In this document: one piece after another, positions 42,208-52,066 of the stretch
Numbering within the stretch: position 1 is the stretch's first letter
How the letters are laid out: each line of letters opens with the position of its first letter
Source: Oscarella lobularis
Taxonomy: Eukaryota; Porifera; Homoscleromorpha; Homosclerophorida; Oscarellidae
Direction of reading: 5' to 3'
NCBI RefSeq assembly: GCF_947507565.1
Contig: NC_089193.1
Location: forward strand, 1,546,325 to 1,610,324
Length of the DNA: 64,000 nucleotides
Position numbers and translations under genes: made by a program
Notes under the pieces: generated by a model
The model's database searches: none
Told to the model about the DNA's origin: nothing
Seen by the model: only the letters and a program-made list of their open reading frames with translations

Positions 42208-42366
42208 AGACGCCCGAGTGAGAGCATCAGACAGAAAATGCACGCATACAATAGAACTTCCGAAATTGATGTTTTCAGTAGCTGCATGCCAAGATGTCTG
42301 TGTCCAGCCAGCACGTGTCATATACATGTATCTGTTACCTCTCTAGGCTCTGCGCATGTCGATTCA

Positions 42367-43715
42367 ATGGACGACATTTACGCGAAGAAATTCGGTGTGC
42401 GTCCCGTTATTAATTGTATAGGGACCATGACAGCTTTGGGCGGATCGCGAATGGATCCTTCTGTGGTAGCGAGAGCCTCTCCTGCAGGAAAACGCACGTA
42501 AGATCTCGTTTCTCTAGTGCGAGGCGATGCAAAAGGCGAGCCGACACTACGTCGACATCAACGAGCTTCAGAGGAAAGCCGGCGAGCGAATAGCGAAGCT
42601 AGCTCGCGCGCCGAACGGCTACACAGCGTACGTGAGCTCAGGTCGGTTAGAGAGGCCCCCTTTTCCGTTTTCAGCTCCGAACTGTCGTCGCAGGCGCTTC
42701 GTCAGGGCTCGCTCTCTCCGTCGCCGCTTGCATGACGCGCGGCGTCACGACGCACGTGCGCCGACTGCCGAATACTCGTAGCGTGACGGGGCGTGTCGTT
42801 TTGATCGACGGAGGGAGCGACACGCGATGGAATCAGAGCCTCGCGACGTCTGGAGCCGTAGTAATCGAACTCGGCAGTCAACGCAGCCCCATGACGAGGA
42901 TGGACCTCGAAAGCGCACTGCAGGCTCACAAGGAATCGATATCCTGTTTCGTCTTCTTTGCTGGGGGGTATAGAGAGGGGGCAGGGCTCGGGTTTGACGT
43001 CATTCGAGCTACGACGTCAGCGTATCAATGTGTCTTGATTGTTGACGCAGCTGCGCAGCTGCCGCCTCGGTCGAATTTGTGGCGTTGGACTCACGGGGGA
43101 GCTGATATCGTCATATTTAGTGGGGGTAAAGAAATCGGGGGGCCCCAGACTACGGGAATTGTGCTTGGTCGTAGGGAATTGATTCGATGGATTGCACAGA
43201 ATGGGAGTCCTAATGAATTGACGTTTGGTAGACCAATGAAGACGTCAAAGGAGTCCATAGTTGGTGTGACTGTCGCCTTGGAGATATTCCTAAGGAGAAG
43301 CGATGAGGCGGATTTTGAACGATATGAGTGGATAGTCAGCGTGATCAAGAAGGGTCTCCAAGGCCTAACAGGAATTCGTTCTATGCGAATTGAGTGCCCA
43401 AAGGATGCTCAAATTCAACCCAATATCATTCCTCATCTCTTTATAGAAGTAGCTGACAGTGGAGACAGTCAAGCAGTGGTAAGACAGGATAGTGTTTATG
43501 GGCATAGTGCAGATCATGGGGACCTTCTTGCTATTGAACCGTCGTCTCCGGCTCGTACGTTAGCGTACAAGCTCATTCACGGCAACCCCCCAGTTGCCGT
43601 GAATACGACTTCCCTCACCGAGATATCAGTTAATCCTCAAACGCTGAAACGCGAAGAGGCAAGCGTTGTTGTACAGTCAATAAGATTAGCACTCAAAAAC
43701 CAGAGCAAGCTTTGA
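42367..43715 (+). CDS. SelA-like PLP-dependent enzyme
   Basis: Exons 42367-42465, 42518-42641, 42694-43715; 414 residues, phases agree. Fold type I PLP protein like bacterial SelA / D-glucosaminate-type lyases. Blocks: VRPVINCIGTMTALGGSRM (start), AMQKASRHYVDINELQRKAG, ASSGLALSVAACM, LIVDAAAQLPP (Asp contacting PLP nitrogen), DIVIFSGGKEIGGPQTTGI with the presumed PLP lysine, and HGNPPVAVN near the C-terminus. Bacterial SelA makes Sec-tRNA; animals use SEPSECS instead, so the substrate here is unknown. An upstream in-frame ATG at 42238 would add 43 residues; 42367 fits family starts better. Confidence 0.85.
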
Positions 43716-44169
43716 ACGCTGTTCAGAGCAAATATTGACGGAACATACGATACTCACGCTGCTATGCGCAATGCATGATGTATAAACAGTAAACACAGCC
43801 AGGTGCATGCAAATCGTGAAGAGGTGAAGGAGATCGCTGGGGACCTGTCAATCAAAAAGCGAAAACGCTGTGCACGGTAGGATAAGGATATGAATAATAA
43901 TAATAATAATAATCATAGCACAGTCAGGTAAGGGCGCAACAGCTCAAATTAATCCCCCCACTAGAAAAAAAATGACAGCAGCATTCCCATATAGGAAGAG
44001 ATGAAAAGAGACAGAAGAGACAATAAATAGAGTCCTACTACTTTTTCCTGTGTACCAATGCAAACCTCCCGCCCCAACTGAAAAAAAAACCCCAACCAAG
44101 CAAACAGACATCAAGCCCACAATAAGAAAAATCAATCAATAGGGATCGCCAGGAAAAAGGTTCAACCGT
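43716..44169. other. Convergent intergenic region with AAT microsatellite
   Basis: 3' ends of the SelA-like gene and PTEN. It contains (AAT)7 at 43893-43913. No exon seen. Confidence 0.45.
43893..43913. repeat. (AAT)7 microsatellite
   Basis: Seven uninterrupted AAT units. Confidence 0.9.
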
Positions 44170-45501
44170 TCACACTTTACTCGTCTGACCCCATTCATCC
44201 TCCTCGTCGTCCGTATCGGAATAATTGAAATTGTCGTCCTCCTCTTCCGTCACCGTTGGAATGCTGTCGTTGCGCGGACTCGGAGGTATCTGTCGCGGCG
44301 GCTTATCCCTCCCGTAGCTCGTCGAAAGCATGCGCTCGTCCCCGTTACCCGCCACTGGACCCGCAGGGGCTTCGATACCAGAATGATCCATTAGATCCTG
44401 TTGCATCTTCTCGACGTCTTCGTCGTCGCCTATCAAAGGACTCCACAACAACTGCAGGCGAAAATACTCGGGGTAATGTTTTTTATCCTTATTCGCCTTA
44501 TCCAATTCTTCCTGCTCGAAGGTGAGACTATAAACGCGATCGACCGGCTTCACCCCGGCCAAATCGTTATCGCCGGGATCCCTGTGGGGAACCAGCGCCC
44601 TGACGACGTCGCTCAATCCCTCGCCGGCGCCGCAACGAACGAAAAACGTATTGAGCCAAAACTGGAACATCTTCTCCTTCTTGAATCGATGAACGACGTG
44701 ATAGAACTCGAAGACGATGTCGCCGCATATGGGCACGGGCGACGGCAAGGCAATTCGAAGTATCTTCCGATTTCCCGTCGGATCCTTCACGCGATCGCTA
44801 CTCGAATAGACGTCGGACGTGTAGAGCTTCACCTTGTCGGTGCCCTGACGCACGACGAAGAACGGCGTGCATCCGCCGCGCGAAAAATTCGGCGGTCCGA
44901 CGAGACGAAAGCCGCGCAGAAGCAACGACGTCGGCCGATAGCGAAGCCCGCGACGCAAATAGCAACCGTAATAATTCACGTAGCGACGTTGCGACGGTAT
45001 CGTGACTCCTTTGGCGTTGGACGTGCGCGTGCGACCGTAGAAGGACAGGCTCTCCTGCGTCGTATCGAATAAGCCGATATGAAGCATATAGGCGCAGATC
45101 ATGACGCCTGTTCGGCCCTTGCCGGCCTTGCAGTGGACAACGGCGACGTTGTCGCGATGCTCCTTCAAATACGCTTCGACGTCCTCGCAGAACGGTTGAA
45201 TGAGTTCGAAAGGGGGCGCGTTGTGATCGTCGAAGCCGTAGCGCACGACGCGATGGTGAAACGGGGCGGCGTCGTAGTCGCGTTCCGAGCAGAGATTGTA
45301 GATTTTGTAGTGGTCCGGATGGCGATCGTCGAAGAATCGGGCGACGTCTTCGATGTGATTTCGAAACATGCCCTCGAGTTTGTCCGAGGGAAAGCCCATG
45401 GCGACGATGTTCGGCTTGATGTAGGTCAAGTCGAGATCGTAGCCTTTCTCCTGAAAGCGTCGCTTCTTTTTCGACACCATCTGTCGAAGTCGATTCGCCA
45501 T
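44170..45501 (-). CDS. PTEN: PTEN lipid phosphatase
   Basis: Single-exon, 443 residues, ATG 45501 (MANRLRQMVSKKKRRFQ). Dephosphorylates PtdIns(3,4,5)P3 and opposes PI3K. N-terminal PIP2-binding basic stretch, GYDLDLTYIKPNIVAMGFP, HYKIYNLCSERDYD, and the active-site loop HCKAGKGRTGVMICAY (catalytic Cys and Arg intact), GVTIPSQRRYVNYY. The C2 domain follows, with CGDIVFEFYHV, KEKMFQFWLNTFFV and LDKANKDKKHY. The acidic tail has FNYSDTDDEEDE and ends QTSKV, a class I PDZ ligand like the human ITKV end. Intronless, which is unusual for PTEN. Confidence 0.96.
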   Translation of the reverse strand: MANRLRQMVSKKKRRFQEKGYDLDLTYIKPNIVAMGFPSDKLEGMFRNHIEDVARFFDDRHPDHYKIYNLCSERDYDAAPFHHRVVRYGFDDHNAPPFELIQPFCEDVEAYLKEHRDNVAVVHCKAGKGRTGVMICAYMLHIGLFDTTQESLSFYGRTRTSNAKGVTIPSQRRYVNYYGCYLRRGLRYRPTSLLLRGFRLVGPPNFSRGGCTPFFVVRQGTDKVKLYTSDVYSSSDRVKDPTGNRKILRIALPSPVPICGDIVFEFYHVVHRFKKEKMFQFWLNTFFVRCGAGEGLSDVVRALVPHRDPGDNDLAGVKPVDRVYSLTFEQEELDKANKDKKHYPEYFRLQLLWSPLIGDDEDVEKMQQDLMDHSGIEAPAGPVAGNGDERMLSTSYGRDKPPRQIPPSPRNDSIPTVTEEEDDNFNYSDTDDEEDEWGQTSKV

Positions 45502-46373
45502 CACTGAGAAGAAAAACGCAAATTGGTCGCGACCACGCCCATCGTGCCCCGGCTAACGGCGTTTTGACTCGTAAAAACGCGTCGCGACGCGACCGCATTA
45601 GCGCTTTAGCTCCCCTTTGCGCGCGCTGGCTCGATCGTGCAAAACAATAGTTTCTCGCCAAGGGGGCGTTACCTCGACCCGAGCGGCGAAAAAACGTCGC
45701 TCGAAACACATTCTCGAAAATTTGCCACGCCCGCTCGCTTCTAATCGTTTATTACGCGTTTCGACTAGCGCGCTTCGACGACGACACCGATCGGAGTCCG
45801 GCCGGGGGGCCCCCCTTTCGGCTTCTCCCCCTCCCCATTCCATCGAAAACCAAATCCGCCTCACCGTTCGTTTCGTTCTAGCGTCCAATGTATTCGGCTT
45901 CGATGCGCGGTAAGTCGGGCTCGACGGCGTGGAATCGGCGAGCGCTTCCTAGAAGAAGAGAGTTGCCTTTGGGTATATCGAACGCGCAGGTGACGTCACA
46001 GCCGGGGAGGGAGGTAGCTCACCAGAGAGAAAGAGATGCTTATGACGAACGAGATCAATTCGATCGCGAAGCGATGTGCATGAATTGGCACGAGTTAGGG
46101 CGTTGACGCTAATGACGCTCCCGCAGCTCGTCTCCGAAACCGAGAAACGCCAGGAACTAACACCAGGACCCTGCGCGAGCTTTGTACGTTTGAGGCGTGC
46201 GTTAGAACGGATGTAGGTAATTCCAGGATGATCAAGTTGCTCGCGTTAGTTGCCTCAAAAATAAATTTGCTTAGAAACGAGATACTCCAAATATTCGTAT
46301 GTAAAATTGTGCAGCAGATTTTACGTAGTGTCTGAGCTGAGACATCTGCATTTAGAGCGCGCTACAAACTGGA
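45502..46373. promoter_or_regulatory. Divergent region between PTEN and ALDH3 copy 1
   Basis: 872 bp. A full CRE palindrome tgacgtca is at 45991-45998. A plus-strand open frame at about 45888-46106 (MYSASMRGKSG) has a donor-like gtaagt after its start but no recognised product, so no gene is called. Confidence 0.4.
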
Positions 46374-48634
46374 ATGTCTTTGGAAGAACAGTCTCAGAGA
46401 GTGCGTTTCTTTGCCATTCTAAGACGACTCTTTTAACCAGCGCGCATTCCCAGGTGTTTGGCACAGTTCGAGCGGCTTTTCGCTCGGAGAAAACGCTCGA
46501 CATCCGTTTTCGCAAGCAACAGCTTCTCGCACTCGAGCGTTTTCTTCGCGACGAGAGCCAAATGCTTCTCGACGCACTCCACGCCGATCTCCACAAAGTC
46601 TCGATGCCAATTAGAGCGTCAGCTCACCGATTCTATTCGTATCTAGTGCACCTTCGAAGGCGATGCGGCAGAAATCTTCCTCGTACAAGCGGAAATCGCT
46701 TACCACTTGAACAACATCGATTCGTGGGTCGCTCCCAAGGCGGCCGGCGACAAAGGCGTCGCGTTCGCTTTTGATACGTGCCTTCTCCATCCTCAGCCAC
46801 TTGGCGTTGCCTTGATCATTGGAGCGTGGAATTATCCCATACATCTCGTTTTGATGCCTTTGGTTGGAGCTATATCAGCTGGTAGGGCTTTGACTCTGAC
46901 ACAGAGCCTTGATAGGAGAAATCGTTGATTTACTAAGGATGCTGTGCTATTCTGAAACCGAGTGAAGTCTCCAGCAGATCAGCTGCGGCCTTACAAGCAT
47001 TAGATAACTATCTTGATTCGGTATATATCAGTCTTTGCATGTACTCTCAGTTCATAGTCATAGATTCTCTGTTCTGGGTCCAAGGAATGTTACCGTGTCG
47101 TCAATGGAGCTGCGGATGTGGCGACGGCTTTGCTGCAGCAACCCTTCGATCATATCTTTTACACAGGAGGCAATGAAGTTGGAAAAATTGTAATGGAGGC
47201 AGCAGCTAAACATTTGACTCCAGTCACTTTGGAAATGGGCGGAAAAAGGCAAGTCATGCTTTTGAAAGTAGAGTCTGCTCTCTACATTGTCACAAAGGGA
47301 CCTGTCCATGCGTTCACTTTATACATACATCTTTATATATTTTTAGTCCGTGCGTTGTTGACGGCAATTCTGACTTGGACGTCGTAGCAAGACGCATTCT
47401 GTATGGAAAATTTAGTAATGCTGGACAGGTAGCCATGTGAAGAAGAAATGAAACGTTTTTAAGAGTACTGATATAGATTTGCGTCTCTCCTGACTATGTT
47501 CTCTGCGAGAAGCCAGTGCAGTCTCTGCTTGTTGATGCCCTGCAAAAAGCTTATAAGCAATTCTTCAAAACGGTAACGATATGTACAGTTGAATGCTGTT
47601 TTACTAGCCCTCGCTTTTCTATTAAGGATCCCAAACAATCGTCTGATTACTGTCGAATCATCAACAGAAGACATTTTGAGTAAATCATTTAGAGATTGCG
47701 CGTTTTCTCTTCCCAGTTAGTCGATGCTTTCTCCAGTCGCGTCAGAAAACTGATTGATCCTGCCAAAGTTAAAATTGGCGGAGAAGTAGACGAAAGCGAG
47801 TTGTATATCGCTCTAACTGTAATGACGGACGTAGGACCCGACGATCCAGCCATGAAAGAGGAGGCAAGACACTGAAGATAGAAATGTTCAAGGGGGACGA
47901 CTTTGTACCTTTAGATTTTTGGCCCAGTCTTACCAATAGTCACAGTCAGAGATAAAGAGGAGGCAATTGAAATAATCAACAGCAGGTCAGCCGAAGAATA
48001 ATCAATAGCTCCAAACCCCTGATCACAGATACCCCTGTGATCACAGATGCCTTCCCTAATCCCTTTATTAGATGTTGCCTTCTTTAGAAAGAGTCCTAGG
48101 CCTTCTCAAATCCCCTTATTTTTTATTAGATTTTGCCTTCTTTAGGCAGAGTCCTAGGCCTTCCCTAATCCCTTGCCTTTTCAGAGAAAATCCTCTGGTT
48201 ATCTACGTATTCTCTTCCGATAAGTCATTTGTTGACAAAGTCCAGAGGAAGACCAGTTCGGGAACGCTCATAGTGAACGACACGCTCTCCTTCATCTTGG
48301 TGCCCAACCTGCCTTTTGGTGGCGTTGGCAACAGCGGTACGGGCCGTTACCACGGCTACGCAACGTTCACGACATTCTCTAATATGAGAACGGTCATGAA
48401 AAGAAGCCTTGCATTGGAATTTCTCAACAAGTGGCAAAATTCAAATGTCAATGTAACGATCTTAAGATTTTCTTTAGAGCTCGCTATCCTCCTTACACTA
48501 TTCAAAACCTTGCTTGGATGAAATGGGCTATGCAGCTGAAGCGAACAGGAATTCTTCGTCTCTTTTCCTTTCTCGTCATCTTCCTTGCCATAGCTACCAT
48601 TGCTATTCTGAGATTCTTCGGTCGTTTGAGCTGA
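46374..48634 (+). CDS. ALDH3-type fatty aldehyde dehydrogenase, copy 1
   Basis: First exon MSLEEQSQR at 46374-46400, second from 46454; ten or more exons. NAD(P)-dependent oxidation of aldehydes to acids; ALDH3A2-like enzymes are tail-anchored in the ER. Seen: [93 protein letters not shown] (Glu activator), [13 protein letters not shown] (catalytic Cys), [22 protein letters not shown], and a C-terminal hydrophobic anchor ([19 protein letters not shown]). Two introns begin with GC (47249 and 47864). YIALTV replaces the usual YIAPTV. Another intron has a short internal duplication (48.0-48.2 kb). Close relative at 52067-54196. Confidence 0.88.
48020..48180. repeat. Short duplicated segment in an ALDH3 intron
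   Basis: Blocks with ttgccttctttag, agagtcctaggccttc and tccctaatccc occur two or three times. Confidence 0.6.
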
Positions 48635-49018
48635 GGAAGTAGTGCCGATCAGTCCTTCAATCACCACTAGCTGAGACGTAGATCTTCATAAGGCGACACT
48701 GACGTCACAGGACAAAGACACATGTCAAAATCACTAATAACTCGCGAAACAGCTAGGCTACGAGTATGCGTGCCGTCGTATTTTGATGATGTTTGATCGG
48801 TGTTAGCGATTCATTATTCGTTTTTTGGTGGTTTAAAATTGCAAATGGTGCGCAACAATTAGTGATCGTGTACTATCACGTTAATTTGTTGCAGGGCGTA
48901 AAATTTCTTGATCGTCAAAACGAAAAATCAATTGCGAGTGAATTTTTTAATTAACAGAATCAAAGTATCACGAGAATCACAGACAAACAGACAAAACAAA
49001 TATGAACAATAGCTAAGT
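48635..49018. other. Convergent gap between ALDH3 copy 1 and the PARP gene
   Basis: 384 bp, AT-rich in its second half. A tgacgtca is at 48700-48707. No exon seen. Confidence 0.4.
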
Positions 49019-50730
49019 TTATAGAAAAAAAGGAGCGGGAACCGGACTTCTGTAGTTGAATCGCACTTTTACAACATACCGCATTCGTATCTGTTGAGAA
49101 AGACTTGCCTTAGGCTGTACAGATACATTAAAAAACACGTAGCTAACCTGCCTAGTGTCGTAAACGACGAACTCTGAGAAAATACGTTTAGAAATTTACC
49201 AAAAACAAAACCATGAGACATACCATTGTGGTAGAGGGTGTAGCCTGCAGGATTCTCGACGCCAGTTTCTCTGTTGGGACCAAGGAAGAGCACAGAGCTA
49301 TCAGGACTAGCCAAACACCAACAGGTCATTGAATATTAGTCAGAAAAACTAATAACTTACAGTGCTTTGCTTTTCGATGGAGCTACTTGTCCCAGCCCTT
49401 TCACACTGCTCTTTCCCTCTGGCAGACGATCGGCACGAGAGTCGGGTGAGAGAAGATCGTTTGAGACGCCCAGAGACACCTAAAGACGCAATTCCAGGTA
49501 AAAATTCAATAAATACTAATTTTATTCACGTACCTCGCATAGCAAAATAAATCCAACGTTCTGACTCCTTGATGAGTTGCAGAATTTGGCGCTTCTGGAG
49601 CACACGTCGTAGAAGTACACTCCTTTTCCGAACTAAATCAAAACCACGAGTTTTACACGTCAGAGTCGTCAATTCTTTTTTTTCTACCGTGTATCCCGTG
49701 CTTGGTGTTTCTGGTGGCGCAATTTGCAAGCCTTTGCCGAGAATTCCAGCCAAATTTGTCGCGGGAGAACCGTGCCACAAAAGAACTCTAAAAAGTCACA
49801 TTTATGAACTCGGTGAACTTTGAATATTTGGCTTTATGACTTATTGCCGACGTCTTTGAATTGGGTCTTCTTTCTCACGCCGAAAATGTCCATTACTTCT
49901 AGAGAGTACGGAGTGCAGGTCTCTTCTTGAGTCGACGTGATTGCCCTGACAATCGTCTGACCGTAGAAGGCAAAAATAGAGTCAACAATGAGAATCAAAT
50001 AGTAAACTTACAGCGTATTCTCTTGTGTCTTTTTCCAGGGGATTCAAACCGCACTGGAGAGCCGCATACTGGCTATCGATGGGATTGGAGGTCTTGTGGC
50101 CGGTTCTTTGTAAAATTTTCATGGCGATTTCAATATTACCAAGTGTCTGAAAATCAATAAACGTTTAGGTAGTACAGAGCTAATTGTGTGGCCTACTGTA
50201 CCTCCAACAAAGATGCCTTCTCTCTCACTATCTCCTTGCTCTCGATGAGAAGAGGGCGGTCGATGCTAGACAAAAAGACAGACTATGAAGTAGATTCCGT
50301 CCTCTCCTTGAGGCTTTTTCTTCTCACTCAGAAGCGTGAGGTATATGATAATAGAACTCATTGCAAGCCTGTCTCAGCTCGCCACGTCGATGTGATATGA
50401 TGCAAGCTTCGATTTTCTTCAAAGCGGAGAATCCTGCTTTGATTCGAGCCTTGGTCAGTTTGCCTAAAGAAAAATTACATTGATAGAATAAAAGATTTTC
50501 GTGCTTACCCAATGGAGCTTTTTCGACGTCATAATTCATCTCTTGCACGACCTTTTCCATAGTGCGAATATCAAAGATAATTTCAATCAATTCCTAAAAA
50601 GACAGCGTGATGTAACGTTACTAACGTATGAACAATAATAATTCAAAACCTGGACTCGTTTGTTCAGTTTTGATTCCGGGATTTGAACGGGACCGGAATG
50701 AGGCTCATCTTCAGCTTCTTCTGGGCGGCT

Positions 50731-50763
<33 letters not shown>

Positions 50764-51666
50764 ATGACGACCGAAAAACTCGTCAGGTCGAATCCCTCTC
50801 AACCTTGGCCTTTTTGCCGAACGACTTGGGCCCTCGGCGTCCGCCTCGTCGTTCGACGTTTCGTCGTCACCCGCGTCTTCATCCGACAAGTCGTCAAGAA
50901 AATCTTGCTCTAAAGAATCCAAATACAATTGAGCTCAGGTCGTCATGCACCTAGCTCCAAAACGGCTTACTCGATAGCCAATTTTTGTACGACGTGGCGA
51001 TTGACCGGAGTATTGTAACGAATTTCGGGCTTCCCCGGTCTTTTTTTGGGCGCCAATCAGTTCTGCAGATCGGGGAATAAGACGATTATTATTTTATTAT
51101 TTTTAGCAATGGCGAGCGAACCTGGGACTTTTGAATGGCAGCCCAGCTGGCCACCAGGGCACTCTTTTTTCTTCCTTGTCCCAATGGGGCTGCCCTTCCC
51201 CGGTAGTGTTTACGACCATTGTCGGTATCCAATATCGAAGTTCGGGGGCCGACATTATTGACGGATCCGGCATCTGCACTCGTTTTCCGTGAACTTCTTG
51301 ACGACGCTTCCCTTTCGTCCGTTTTTTCGATGTCATCATTCGCTGAATGAGAGCAGTCACTTCCTCTTTTTTTCCGCTAGTTTCGAGGGCATCGATGACG
51401 ATTTCGGCGAAATCCTTGTTTCCGCAATAGTCTACTTTCCTTGTCGCCGGGTCGACGTACAGCGCGAGTGCAATCGATGACGTACCCTTGAGAGAAATGC
51501 ATGGCGCCAATAACTTCGACCCGATAAAACTTCGACCAGAGATAAAATATCTCTGCTTCGACGGTACGCCTACACATCGTGTGCAGTTTCAAACCTGTTC
51601 ATATGCTGCGACCGACTTGAGAAGCTTGGATTTAACGATCTGGTTTCTTGCCCGCTTTGAGGACAT
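49019..51666 (-). CDS. NRF1-type DNA-binding domain fused to PARP regulatory and catalytic domains
   Basis: Start ATG 51666 ([19 protein letters not shown]). The next exons encode a domain resembling NRF1/EWG/P3A2: [64 protein letters not shown], matching human NRF1 LR.FIPEM...TGRGKPGW.KE...IWWPE and TQALRTIVKNCYK. Exon 51062-50971 joins to the acidic exon 50909-50650 ([23 protein letters not shown]) and then to the PARP regulatory domain ([31 protein letters not shown]); phases agree at each step and the acidic exon has no ATG. The catalytic domain has [57 protein letters not shown] and YTLYHN-EFVVYD, so the H-Y-E triad is intact. The last exon ends VVKVRFNYR plus a short tail. No zinc fingers, BRCT or WGR were found. 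The acceptor of exon 2 is uncertain. Confidence 0.8.
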
Positions 51667-51796
51667 ATCGTCGAGCTAGGTGCCGCGTTTTTCAGTCACG
51701 GCCGGATGCCGGTAGCGCGCACCGCGTGACCAGTCTCTGGCGTGACGTTGCGACTTGCGCGCGTTTTCGCCGAGTTCTCAATTCCAGTCGAATTGG

Positions 51797-51860
51797 CATT
51801 GCAATGACTTGCAATGTCATTGCAATGAACATTGAGTGCAATGTCATTGCAAATGAACAT
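51797..51860. repeat. Cluster of cattgcaatg palindromes
   Basis: Overlapping copies of tcattgcaatg / ttgcaatgtcattgcaa, about three units in 64 bp. Confidence 0.75.
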
Positions 51861-51920
51861 TATTTTTTTACCAGTCTCCTTTTATAGCTGGTGGCCTTGG
51901 CGACAGACCGCCAGCACGTA

Positions 51921-51977
51921 CGGCTACGCAACATGAAAACGGCCATGAAAAGAAGCCTCTTCGGTCGTCTGCACTGA
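51921..51977 (+). pseudogene. Relic of an ALDH3 3' end
   Basis: cggctacgcaac, then atgaaaacggccatgaaaag and aagcctcttcggtcg..ctgaag correspond to two separated parts of the last coding exons of ALDH3 copy 1 (TTACCACGGCTACGCAAC, ATGAGAACGGTCATGAAAAG and TTCTTCGGTCG..TGA), joined with the rest deleted. Confidence 0.65.
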
Positions 51978-52066
51978 AGAATTAAAACATGATGTGCATG
52001 TTAGACATAGGGTCCGTGCACGACATAGGCTACAGTATAGCGTGCGCTGAACGAGAAATCGCAACA

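Larger units (their letters stand above)
51667..52066. promoter_or_regulatory. Divergent region between the PARP fusion gene and ALDH3 copy 2
   Basis: 400 bp holding a palindromic cattgcaatg repeat and an ALDH3 3'-end relic. No full gene. Confidence 0.45.

Noticed and set aside
44798-45709. 303-codon reverse frame overlapping PTEN
   Set aside because: Arg/Ser-rich shadow of PTEN in another frame.
45888-46106. Short plus-strand gene between PTEN and ALDH3
   Set aside because: 72-codon frame, no recognisable domain; could equally be 5' UTR or chance.
46374-48634. ALDH3 copy 1 as a pseudogene because several frames looked broken
   Set aside because: Breaks vanish when GC-AG introns are allowed; catalytic Cys, Glu and the membrane anchor are all present.
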